Made by a program: the position numbers and the translations under genes. From assembly GCA_030063045.1 (NCBI GenBank), contig JAQSEB010000058.1, positions 496,001 through 560,000 on the forward strand: a stretch of 64,000 nt of DNA, read 5' to 3'. The notes beneath the pieces are model-generated. The model worked only from the letters and a program-made list of their open reading frames with translations. It was not told the DNA's origin and did not search any database. This DNA comes from Pratylenchus scribneri. Taxonomy: Eukaryota; Nematoda; Chromadorea; Rhabditida; Pratylenchidae. Of the stretch, positions 31,464-42,074 are shown piece after piece (within the stretch, counting starts at the first letter, position 1; the number at the start of each line of letters is the position of its first letter).

Positions 31464-34400
31464 ATGGGTGTTCCCGCATTTTTTCGATGGCTTTCGCGTA
31501 AATATGTTTCAATAATCGTCGATGCAGTTGAAGAGCGAAACAAAGATGTGGATGGCGTCAAAATACCGGTCGATTGCACAAAACCAAACCCAAACTATCA
31601 GGTTTATTAATAAATTCATAGAATAAATTGGAATAAATTGATGAATTTAGGAATTTGACAATTTGTATCTGGATATGAATGGCATTATACATCCTTGCAC
31701 CCATCCAGAAGATAGGCCAGCACCAAAAACTGAAGATGAAATGTTCATCCTCATCTTTGAATACATTGATCGTCTTTTCTCAATTGTTCGACCAAGGAAG
31801 CTGCTTTATATGGCCATCGATGGGGTTGCACCACGAGCAAAGGTTAATAAATAAATTATTCAAAAAAAACTTAGATTTGTAGATGAACCAACAACGAAGT
31901 CGGCGTTTTCGTGCATCTAAAGAGGCGTCCGACAAACGAGAACAAATTGCGACCATCCGGAAGAGACTAGAAGATGAAGGAATTCCACTGCCACCAGCGA
32001 GGAAAGAAGAAGAACATTTCGACTCAAATTGCATCACACCCGGCACTCCATTTATGGCACGGCTCTCGGATGCACTTCGCTATTACATCCACATGAGGAT
32101 AACCAGTGATCCGGCATGGAAGAAAATTCAGGTTAGCCATTACCATTTCCAAGGGTGGGAGAGAACCATCCATACATTATTCAAAAATATGAAAATTAAA
32201 ATTGCTTAGAAATAGTACAATTGTTTACTGGAAGAGAAAAAGGATGATGAAAAAGGAGAAGAAAAGGATGCTAATGATGAGGATGATGAAGAAGAGGATA
32301 ATAATGAGGATGATGACGAAGGAGAAGAAGAGGAGAGATGAGGATGATGAAGAAGAGGAAGATAATAATGAGGATGATGAAGAAGGAGAAGAAGAGGAAG
32401 AGATGGGGATGCTGAAGAAGAGGAAGATAATGATGAGGATGATGAACAATTTGAAGAAGAAGAATAATGATGATTATGATGAAGGGATTATCATTAATTC
32501 TTCATCCATCCTTTTTCCCTTCAGCCCTTAAACTGCAACTGGTGCCATTAAAATTAATAGGATAGTTAGTTAAGTAAAAAGTAATAACATAGAACTGTTG
32601 ATTATCTGAATTATAAAAATTATATGAAAATTTTTATTTATTCACTAATAGTTAGTATTTTTAAGGTGATACTTTCTGATGCCAATGCACCTGGTGAAGG
32701 GGAGCATAAAATTATGGACTTCATCCGCCGCCAACGTGCATCCTCATCGCATGATCCCAACACCGTTCACTGTCTTTGTGGCGCCGATGCTGATTTGATA
32801 ATGCTGGGACTGGCCACTCATGAATCCAATTTCAACATTTTGCGAGAGGAATTTGTGCCAAATCAACCCAAAGCCTGCGAATTGTGCGGCCAATACGGAC
32901 ATGAACTGGAACATTGCCAGGGTTTAATTCGGGCTGAAGCCGGTCCAGACCAGGCCGATCCACTGAAGAAGGAGAAAAACTTCATTTTCATCCGCCTTCC
33001 CGTCCTCCGTGAATATTTGGAACGTGAGCTGACCATGCCGAATTTGCCATTTCCTTACGATTTGGAAAGGGCCATCGATGATTGGGTATTTTTTAAAATT
33101 ATTTTTACTATTAAATTCGGAATAATTCTTATAGGTTATGATGTGTTTCTTCGTTGGAAATGATTTTTTGCCGCATCTTCCATCGCTGGAAATTCGCGAA
33201 GGTGCAATTGACCGGCTGGTGAAATTGTACAAACAAATGGTCTATCAAACAGGGGGATGGTTGACGGAGGATGGCGAAGTGAACATTGAACGAGTCACAA
33301 TGATCATGACCGAATTGGGCAAAGCCGAGGACGAAATATTCAAAGAGAGACAGGTTTATTTGAATTTAGAAGATAAATAATTTAAATGAATTTAAAGATG
33401 CGGGAACAGCGATTCAAGGAATCTCAGAAACAACGAAAACGACGGGCAAGAGAGGCGGCTACTCAAATAATGCCCTACAATGCCAATTTCATTGCGCCGC
33501 AACCAATAAATAAGCAACAACCTTACATAAATGGGGAAAATATTCGGAAAATGGCGGCCGACGATCGTCAACAGGTCAAATATCAAATTTATAATATTTT
33601 ATGACCAAAAATACTAATAAATGGCTAATGATGTTTTTTTTAACAAAAACTACAGACAGAACAAAATTACTTTGATCTTATTTGACTGTCTAAATTGACA
33701 GTTTGAGAATTAAAACAAAACTGAAGCCATTAAATAAATTAAATATAAAAATTAATACAATAATTCAAATAAAATTAATTATAAAAAATTTTTAGATGTC
33801 TCAACGAGCGGAAGAACAAGCCCAAAAACTCAAATCCTTGTTAACACCAGTTTCGGCCACCAAAACTAGTTCCTCTGTGTCAATTGGATCGAAAAGGAAA
33901 GCAACGGACACTGCCATTGATGCCAGTCCAAATGGAGAACCACCGGCAAAGGTATTTGGCCATTTTGAGTAAAATGGATTAATATTTTTGGACATAATTT
34001 ATTTTAAAATGTGAACCAATTCCATATTTTTAGTCGTTTAAGGAGGAGAAAGTTGGCCAGGAGGACCAACCAAATTCGGATGAAGGACCATCAAAATCAA
34101 AACCAGCAATTATGGTGACCACTCCATCCGGCAAACAAACTCCATTGGCCAGGGGAATGGTCGCAGCGCTGGTCGGGGCGGAGGATGAATCGGACGAAGA
34201 ACCGGAGGATGGAATTCGATTCTGGGAGGCCGGATGGAAAGACCGCTACTACCAGGCAAAATTCCAAGTGTCCGAGAGCGATCAGGAATTCCGAAGAAAA
34301 GTGGCATGTGCCTATGTGGAAGGTCTCGCCTGGGTTCTTCGATATTATTATCAGGTTTGATTTTAATTAAGATTTAAAAATAAATTGATGTTCGGAAAAT

Positions 34401-36538
34401 TACTTTTTGTCAAATTAGTTATGCCATCGCTAAAAATGGAAAATATCTGCAAATCTTAATAAATTATAAAATAATTCGAATTTTTATTTAGGGATGTGCC
34501 AGTTGGACTTGGTATTATCCATTCCACTATGCTCCATTCGCCTCGGACTTTGATTTGATCGGCAATTTTGAGCCGGACTTCAGTAAATCAACAAAACCAT
34601 TCAAACCATTGGAACAATTGATGGGCGTTTTTCCGGCAGCTAGCAGGTTTTAATTATTCCTTAAATCCGTTTTACTAATCATTAATTTAAGAGAGCATGT
34701 TCCAGCTGGATGGCGTTCTCTGATGACTGAGCCAAGCTCACCAATTGTGGACTTTTACCCGGAACAATTTGAAATCGACTTGAATGGAAAGAAATTTGCC
34801 TGGCAGGGAGTGGCTCTGCTCCCATTTGTGGACGAGAAACGGCTTTTAAATGCACTCATTCCGGTAAATTAAACATAATTGACTTATTCCTTATTGGATA
34901 CTTTTCGGTTCGGAAAGACTTTTAAAGACTTTGTTTTAGAATTTTTCCATAAAAATTCTAATTAGAATCCTTCCTGAAACTTGTTTGTAATATGAGAGAA
35001 TGCTTTTGGTCAGATCATTCTGGAGACATGAGAGACTGCTTTTGGGTGACTGCTTTTGAGACATGAGAGGAATATTGTTTGATTATTTTGTGAATGAATG
35101 CATAGTCTTAAAATATTTTGGACTACATTTTAATTACAATTACTAATTACAATTACAATTCTAAATCTTTATGAAAAACTTTTAAATGAGATTTAATGTG
35201 TTTTTTCAGGTTTACGACACATTGACACCAGAGGAACAAGCACGAAACATGACAGGGCCGGATCGACTATTCATTGGAAGGCAGCACACTTTGTTCGAAT
35301 TGGTCCACGAGGTGCATATTCAGGGCAAGAATGCGAATGAAGGCTCATCAGAAAGGATAAAGGAGCAAAAAAGGCAATCAAACGGAGCAGCAAATGAATC
35401 AAATTTGAAAGTGGATGCGGATGATAATATAGAGAAGAATGAAGAAGAAAAACCACCAACAGAGGCTTTGCAAAATTCGGGTTTGCCTAATTTTATTTCA
35501 TTCAAATTAATTTTAATTTATAGAGAACAACGAAGAGTCCAACAAATTGGAATCGCCCTGGATTGCAATTGATGCCAGCCTAGCCTATGGGATGGCTGGC
35601 GAAGTGTGCTATGATCAAACAGCCGTGGAATGCGATGCCCCCTTTGTTTCAATGTTCAGGAATTCCCTTGAATTTAGCGATATTAAGGTTTGATTTGCAT
35701 ATTAAATTTAATATTTAATTCCAAAATTTATTATTTGAAGAGCAACAGCTGCATTATGGTCAAATTTCGGGACCCGCAATTCCCGGTGAACTACCGTTTC
35801 AAAGCCCACCGACTGGATGGCATAAACGAATTGCCCCGAGTGCTAAAACCCGGCGATTTCAATGATCGTCGCCAAGGCTCATATCGGCCCCAAATTGGCT
35901 TCTCCCGTGACATTCCACAAGCATCGCTCTCTTCACCCGGCCATCGAATGCTAAACTATCAACTCGCAGAGAATCAACGTCGGAGTGGACCACCAGGCCT
36001 TTTTGCTTATCAACAACCACCACCCCTGATTGGACAATCTCCTCCATGGCACAATCAACACAATCACTATCAACAACAACGACTTGCTCAGCCATTGAAT
36101 CTCCAAAATGGTATTTGTTTTTTTACTCAAAAAACATTTTTAATTCATTTCATTAAGCAAATTTATTCGCACAAATGGCAATGCCGCCGCCTACACCACC
36201 CATACATTGGATACCACAAGCAGGGATACAACAGGCTTCCGCGGGAGTAGGCTATGTTGCGCATTGGGGACAACCGCCACCACCACCTCCAAATCAACCA
36301 TCGACTGGAAGGCATAGTGACTCTTCATGGCGTCAAAATCAACAGCACAGGAATTGAAGGAGGCCGTGGTGGTGCACAAAATTTTGCAGGAGGCTCGCAT
36401 CATCAACGATATCAACCGCGACACCAACTTCCGTACCATCGTGCAAATAACAACAATTTGGGAAATCCAGACCGCCAGCAACAAAATCGGTCATATTCCA
36501 ACGCAAGGCCAAGAGATCATCGCCGCAGTGGTCAATAA
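31464..36538 (+). CDS. xrn-2: 5'-3' exoribonuclease 2 (XRN2), copy 2, full-length type
   Basis: The second XRN2 gene, on the same strand as copy 1 and about 14.6 kb downstream. [14 protein letters not shown] starts at 31464. The acidic active-site blocks are present, and the zinc knuckle is intact: Cys codons at 32876, 32885 and 32915 with His at 32900 (CX2CX4HX4C). The intron at about 32132-32665 is long and contains a GA-rich microsatellite. The C-terminal part is extended: a Pro/Gln-rich region from about 35880 and, after an intron near 36110-36158, [14 protein letters not shown]. The direct frame then stops at TGA 36355-36357. If a 34-nt GT-AG intron at about 36320-36353 is removed, the frame continues as [14 protein letters not shown] into an Arg/Gly/Asn-rich tail ending at TAA 36536-36538. 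I favour the longer form because RGG-type tails are known in XRN2. This is the better candidate for the ancestral function. Confidence 0.92.
32222..32480 (+). repeat. Purine-rich GAT/GAA microsatellite in an XRN2 intron
   Basis: A nearly pure purine-plus-T run of GATGATGAAGAAGAGGA-type repeats fills the enlarged intron. It is open in several frames only because it is low complexity. The matching intron of copy 1 (about 17507-17560) lacks it. Confidence 0.85.
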
Positions 36539-37092
36539 AAAAAATACATTTTGCAAAATAAATGCTCATTTTTTTTGTTTTCTATTTTATTGATAAGATC
36601 ATATATTCTTTGCTAGTTTTGAAAAAATGAATAAATTAAATTATAGTGCATTCTTTTTGGTTGTTTTATTAATTATGTTTTGTTTGATAAAAGAAAATGA
36701 ATGAAAGGTAAATAAATGTGAACTTTATTAAAGGCGCTTTTAAAAATTGTTTCTCGACTTAACCACTTAATCAATGAAAAGACCAGTATTATTTTTTTTG
36801 AATATAAAGATCGCATGGGTTGGAATAAGATCTTAGATAACTCCAAAATTTAATTATAGTTTTAATATTTCTTTAATTACAAATAACATTGAAATTGATA
36901 TTATATTGTACATAGAATAAAAATTGCCCATTCCAATGTCGGACATGAAAAAACAAAGTAAAATTCGAAATGAATTAAATAATTGCTTAAAATCATAAAT
37001 AAATGGAATTGAATATAATTTCGGGTCCATTCTTCCTCTCGCCCCGATCCATGCTCCAATAGACAAAGGACTCAGAGTTCCCAATCACCCCA
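36539..37092. other. Gene-free AT-rich stretch
   Basis: Holds the 3' end of XRN2 copy 2 and AT-rich sequence up to the foldback element. Nothing else was recognised. Confidence 0.4.
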
Positions 37093-37102
37093 ATACAAGG
37101 GG

Positions 37103-37371
37103 GGAGTCATTTAATTTGGCAACAAAAAAACTGAATTTGGCAACAATCTTTCGTGTCGAAAAATATTTTTTGAGGCCATATAACTTGGCCAAATCAAACT
37201 TCTTTAAGTTTCCCTAGCCCTTAGCCCCTAATCCCATGCCTGCCCTGAACCTAACCCTAGCCCTAAACCCCTAGTTAGGGCCAAGTTATATGGCCTCAAA
37301 AATATAATATTTTTCGACACGAAAGATTGTTGCCAAATTCAGTGTATTTGTTGCCAAATTCATATTATCTC
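37103..37371. mobile_element. Foldback (MULE-like) non-autonomous element
   Basis: About 80-bp terminal inverted repeats (37109-37190 and 37279-37363) share GAATTTGGCAACAATCTTTC and GGCCATATAACTTGGCC read inward. The element is flanked by a 10-bp direct repeat ATACAAGGGG at 37093-37102 and 37372-37381. Long TIRs plus a 9-10 bp target duplication fit Mutator-like foldback elements. The centre (37210-37275) is a CCCTAA/CCCTAGC-rich, telomere-like stretch. It has no coding capacity. Confidence 0.75.
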
Positions 37372-37719
37372 ATACAAGGGGAACTTATGGCCAAAGAAGT
37401 AGCGATAAATAATGTCCAATATCGAAAAGACCAAAATGGGGAAAATGGGAAAGGACGAAGGACCAGCGATGCCAGGTCCTCCAGTGAAAAATATGGCAAA
37501 AGCAAAAAAAATGGCATTTTTATGGCATCAATTTTTAACGATAAAATATTGAAATAAGCGTTTATTTTTCAAAACCATACCTATTTTTATTGGATTTCAC
37601 ATTATCCTAGAGCTTATTTAGGTCTAAATAAGAATAAAAATTTCAATAATTAAGATCTCTGAATGCACTTTCTCGCAAACAAAAACAATAAATAATTCCA
37701 GTAAGAAAGAAAAAAGTTA

Positions 37720-37872
37720 AAAATGGCCGCACAGCGAAAAATTTGATCCAAAATTGGCCGCGCAGCCAAAAATTTGATCCAAAAATGGCCGCGCAGCGAA
37801 AAATTTGGTCCAAAAATGGCCGCGCAGCGAAAAATTTGATCCCAAAAATGGCTGCGCAGCGAAAAAATTTGA
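37720..37872. repeat. Tandem repeat, about 31-bp unit, five copies
   Basis: Five copies of AAAAATGGCCGCGCAGCG followed by AAAAATTTGATCC, with single-base changes. It is more GC-rich than its surroundings. Confidence 0.8.
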
Positions 37873-38004
37873 CTAATCATCAATTTTAAAAAATTTTCAA
37901 AAATATGACATTTATAAGGCGATCAGAAATATGGCAAAAAATAAGGCAAATCTTAAAAAATATGGCAAATGCCATATAAATAAGGTACTTTGGCATGGTT
38001 GAGT

Positions 38005-38095
38005 GGCGTTTTGAAAATCGGACATTTATGCGCGTTTTGAAAATTGGACATTTATAATTTAAATTTACGCCAAAAGACGAAAAGTCATAAAAAAT
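38005..38095 (+). repeat. Left arm of the inverted repeat flanking rpl-31
   Basis: This arm contains GCGTTTTGAAAATCGGACAT followed by a second, slightly different copy (AAAATTGGACATTTAT) and TTTACGCCAAAAGACGAAAA. The reverse complement occurs at 39912-40001. Confidence 0.85.
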
Positions 38096-38371
38096 ATTAA
38101 AAAAAAAAAACTAAAATTAGGTAAAAATTATAAATTATGTTTTTTTTAATTGCGGCATTTCGTTTTTAATTTTTCTACTGGATAATTTTATAATTCTGGG
38201 AAAAAAAAATTTACAATTTTAAATTTCGTAACTCTAGAGGGTTTTATGATTCTTGAATAAAGTTGTAACTTGCAAGTTCTTGAATAATTTATCAAATAAA
38301 AAAATAATAAATAACATAATTTGTTGGATTGCCTTTTAATCTTCTACTTCAAATTACGATAGCATTTTTCT

Positions 38372-39672
38372 TCAATCTTCGCTTTCCACATTCACAGTGG
38401 TCAGCCGCTTGAAAGAAGTCACTGGCACGTGGGTGACCTGAAAAATGTTGAAATTGTATAATTGTTTAAAATATCATCAATAATGGGAAGGGGATGGAAA
38501 TGGATTTATCAAAATTATTACTCATATTGGATTAGATAAAAAATCAAGTCAAATGATTGATTGGGAAATTACTTATGTGTAATAACATTTTTTAAAAAAC
38601 TAATTTGGAATTTTGATTTGAATAATAATACATTAAGCAAACTAGAAATAGCTACTTACTTGTTTATATTACTAAAAATGAGATTGTTAAGTAGTATTTT
38701 CGATTTTTATTAGAATATATTAATAGCTGATATTGATTATATTCATATTGTTTCGAGTTTTGACTCAATTAATATCTTACTATCCTATCGAATAATTAGA
38801 ACTCATGACAAACTTATTAAGAAAATCAATTTGTTATTAATGTTTAATAAAATACCAAGGTGTAGAGTTTGTGCGGTGAGTCCTCGTCATCATTGCGTCG
38901 ACGCGACAAGCGGACACGGACTCGATATGGTACATTGCTGGAAATTAGACAAATTAGTTAAATTAAAAATAAATAAAGTGGAATACCGAACGCCTTGAGA
39001 CCAGAGGAATTTGTTCAAACGTGTGTCGATGCGAACGTCAGGAGTGCCCATTTGCTTCTCGGCAAATTTCTTGACCTCTTTGATAGCCCGCGGTGCTCGG
39101 TATTTGAAACCACTGAATAAAAAAGAAGTATTTAATTTGTCGATAAAAATATTGAAAATGGAGAATCAGAGCAGTTCAATGGTTTATCCTAGAGTCTAGA
39201 CCCGAGGCCCCAAACCCGAAACCAATAGGAAAAATCTCGTCAAGACGAAGATGTATTGAATGGAATGGTTTATATTTATAATTAGTCATTGTTTGATCAA
39301 TAGTTAAAGGGTATTAAATGATTAAAATCAATTTTGATTCAAAACTAAGTAAGTTATAAGTTTATAATTGGTCTAACTAATCAAAGGAAAAGGATGCGTC
39401 TTGACGAGGTCTACCGATACCGATTTTTATAGGATTTGTTATCTAGGACAATTCTTTGAACCGTTATAAACCTTTAAAATCCTTTCGTCATGCTTAATAT
39501 TTTCTGTTATTTTTAATATTTTCAATAAAGATTCATTAAAATTAGAATAATTAAAAGGTAAACCGTACATTCCATGAATAAGCTTGTGCATGTGAATGGT
39601 GTATTCGCGGGTGACCACCTTGTTCAATGAGCTCTTGGCCTTCTTTTCGCCACGTTGCTTCTTTGCCGCCAT
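38372..39672 (-). CDS. rpl-31: Large-subunit ribosomal protein eL31
   Basis: eL31 is a 60S subunit protein near the exit tunnel. The minus-strand start is at 39672 ([20 protein letters not shown]), with exon 1 at 39672-39569 ending in HMHKLIHGI. Exon 2 (about 39113-38992) encodes [20 protein letters not shown] and [19 protein letters not shown]. The third exon (about 38936-38862) encodes [20 protein letters not shown], and the last (about 38438-38372) encodes [21 protein letters not shown] with TGA at 38374-38372. The whole family signature is present. The introns (about 450, 55 and 420 nt) are long for this region. The gene is bracketed by inverted repeats. Confidence 0.96.
39205..39412. repeat. 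Small inverted repeat in an rpl-31 intron
   Basis: CTCGTCAAGACG near 39235 and CGTCTTGACGAG near 39398 form an inverted pair about 160 bp apart in the first rpl-31 intron. It may be a decayed foldback element. Confidence 0.45.
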
Positions 39673-39911
39673 TTGCTTTTCGTTGTTTTGCCGATTATTA
39701 ATTGATTGATAATTGATTTTATTCTCTGGAAAATTTACATAATTTTAATTTTATAAATTGAATAAATAATTAATTAGTTTTGGTTTCGGAATTGATTCAT
39801 AGGCTATAAGCCTTTGTTTATTGATTTGATCGGTTTGCAATTTGCATTGAAATTGAATTTGCATTTAATTTATTTTTTTACATTTCATTTATTTATTTTT
39901 TATATATTTTT

Positions 39912-40001
39912 TTATGACATTTCGTCTTTTGGCGTAAATTTAAATTATAAATGTCCAAATTTTCAAAACGCGCATAAATGTCCGATTTTCAAAACGCGCC
40001 A
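39912..40001 (-). repeat. Right arm of the inverted repeat flanking rpl-31
   Basis: Near-perfect reverse complement of 38005-38095, beginning ATGACATTTCGTCTTTTGGC and ending TTTTCAAAACGCGCC. Confidence 0.85.
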
Positions 40002-40195
40002 ATGCGCTTTGGCATTCCTGGAAAGGACACCTTGTCTACCCTTTCTCCCAATGTTTGGGGGATCTTGAATCGATAGTCGAAAGATTCTTATTGGGCATAT
40101 TTTGTAAAGAATAAGCCTCAAAAAGAGAAAAACTATTGTTTTTGGACAATATTAAATAATTGAATAATTTAATTTAAGTATGGCTAAGAATTTAG

Positions 40196-41528
40196 TGAAA
40201 GAGGACAGATTTTGGGAGGCAATATTCTTTATTCAATAGGTTCGAGTCACTCCGTTCTATCGGCTATTCGCCGACGGCGATTAAATAAAAAGTGAACAAA
40301 TAGTGAATAAATCGGATCTTATAAAGTGTCTTTGCCTAGAGATAACAGCTGTCTTTTCACGCCAGTGTCACTTCCCATCTTCCTCTTTGCGCGGCCTCGC
40401 GCAACCAAAATTTTCCCTAGATTGACATCTTTTTATCATCTCGTTTTGTTCATTTTCCATCTTCCTTATTGCCTCTTTTCTTCTTTTTGTCCGGCCAAAA
40501 TCCTTTTCCATCTTCCCGTCTCCCATTTGAACGGCTGTCCTCAGTCCGTGATCCTCCAGAACACTTGGCCAATTAAATCTTTGTTGTTGCCAGCCTCGAT
40601 CCTCAGCAGTAGCGGTTTCTTCAATCATTAATTTCCTCTGGGCTTCTTCGCTGGATTGTTTTTGCTTCCGTTGCTTCTTCCAACTGATTTTTTTTTGACT
40701 CTCACAGCCTTGCTTTTGCTCCCACAGCTTTTTGTTTTAGCTCCCACAGCTTTTGTTTTAGCTCCCACAGCTTGTCGTTGATTAATTGTCCGCCCACAAT
40801 TCATTTGCTGCTAATGATTCCCAGAAAATTGCTGCAGCTGCCCTGTCTGGCTCGTTTGTTTTGGCCAAATTTTTTTTCTTTTCAATCACCACATAAAGAG
40901 GAGAATGAAAATCGTTGTTCATCAAGGTAGAAATATGATGAAATTGGCCATTAAATGTTGATGTTTCGATGAGGATCGTTGTAAATTATGTGCAATTTTG
41001 TCATTTTTAGTGTGAATCTCTTGGGCTAGTTTATGTTGTTAAAAGTCTTCACCTGACTTAGGCAGTGAAAAAGGAGATAAACACAGCTTTGGCGTTCAGT
41101 AACTGGAGCCCATAAAGTAACTGACGCATCAGATGAAGGTGTAGTTCATTGCCGCCGATCAGAGTGAAAGAAATGAAAGCCTCCGATCAACCATTCTGCA
41201 GTTGTTTTCCCTCATCGGCATAAAACCACAAATTTGTAGGAATATTGGTGAAATTTAGTTGCTCTTGATCGTCGCAATTCGGCTGTTGAAAGGATTTGGC
41301 CGGGTCGCCATTGTCAACGAAATAGACGCGAATAGAACGGTGCCAGGGTCGCCATGAAAGAGGACAGATTTTGGGAGGCAATATTCTTTATTCAATAGGT
41401 TCGAGTCACTCCGTTCTATCGGCTATTCGCCGACGGCGATTAAATAAAAGTGAACAAATAGTGAATAAATCGGATCTTATAAAGTGTCTTTGCCTAGAGA
41501 TAACAGCTGTCTTTTCACGCCAGTGTCA
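40196..41528 (-). mobile_element. Young TRIM-type (miniature LTR) retrotransposon
   Basis: Direct terminal repeats at 40196-40370 (175 bp) and 41355-41528 (174 bp) differ only by one base in an A run. They begin TG and end CA and are flanked by a 4-bp duplication TTAG (40192-40195 and 41529-41532). On the minus strand the internal region starts with TGGCGACCCTGGCAC directly after the 5' LTR (a primer-binding site, ending at 41354) and ends with a polypurine tract, AAAGAGGAAGATGGGAAG, directly before the 3' LTR (ending at 40371). The 984-bp interior has no recognisable gag or pol. All hallmarks of a mobilisable but non-coding LTR element are present, and LTR identity suggests a very recent insertion. 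Confidence 0.92.
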
Positions 41529-41665
41529 TTAGTAAATGAAACTTGCTGTTGTATTTCAAAATTTATTTTTAATTTTCAAATAGAATTTGGCACAAAATTT
41601 ATTCATTTCTCTTTAATCTTTTTCATCGCTTCTTTATTTTAATAATTCGTATCATTATTCCCATC

Positions 41666-41899
41666 TCATTGTTGTCCTCCGCCTTGTTGATCACGATTGG
41701 CATGGCGTTCGCGATATCGAGCCATTCTTTCGCGCCATTGTCTGCGCCGTTCTTCTTGGCGTTGTCTGTATTGCTCTTCTCTATGTCTGAGTTCTTCATC
41801 GCGTTGACGCAAATCTTCCTCCTGTCTTTGCAATTCCCGTTCTCGGCGCACTATATCTTGTCGACGTCGTATTCGTTCGCGTTCGGAATCTGATGACAT
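41666..41899 (-). CDS. Small Arg/Glu-rich coiled-coil protein, paralogue A
   Basis: A 77-residue open frame from MSSDSERERIRRRQDIV (start 41899) to the C-terminus HANRDQQGGGQQ (stop ending at 41666). Almost the whole chain is Arg/Glu/Gln heptad-like sequence and would form a charged helix or coiled coil. TTTTCAG lies about 16 bp upstream of the ATG, as expected for a spliced-leader acceptor. The family is unknown to me. A clear paralogue lies in inverted orientation at 46339-46638, sharing the NRDQQGGQQ end. Low complexity means homology searches could mislead, but the shared terminus and acceptors argue for real genes. Confidence 0.6.
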   Translation of the reverse strand: MSSDSERERIRRRQDIVRRERELQRQEEDLRQRDEELRHREEQYRQRQEERRRQWRERMARYRERHANRDQQGGGQQ

Positions 41900-42074
41900 T
41901 CTTTTAAAAGAACTGAAAATGAATACCATAAATTTTTGGATGTAAAATTGTAAAAATACTTGCGTTAAGTATAAAATATTGGGGGAATTCATATTGTTTG
42001 TAAAGATAAAAAAAACACTATTTTAAGGTAAAAATCTTATGACCAATTTTGGGGTAACATAAGATGATTTATTA

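Noticed and set aside
32202..32531. Acidic/basic repeat protein in the XRN2 intron
   Set aside because: It is a GAT/GAA microsatellite translated; it lies wholly within an intron.
37210..37275. True telomere or chromosome end
   Set aside because: The CCCTAA-like stretch is degenerate, short and lies between inverted arms of a foldback element with genes on both sides.
37650..37883. Repetitive minus-strand protein of 77 codons
   Set aside because: Translation of the 31-bp tandem repeat; no supporting gene structure.
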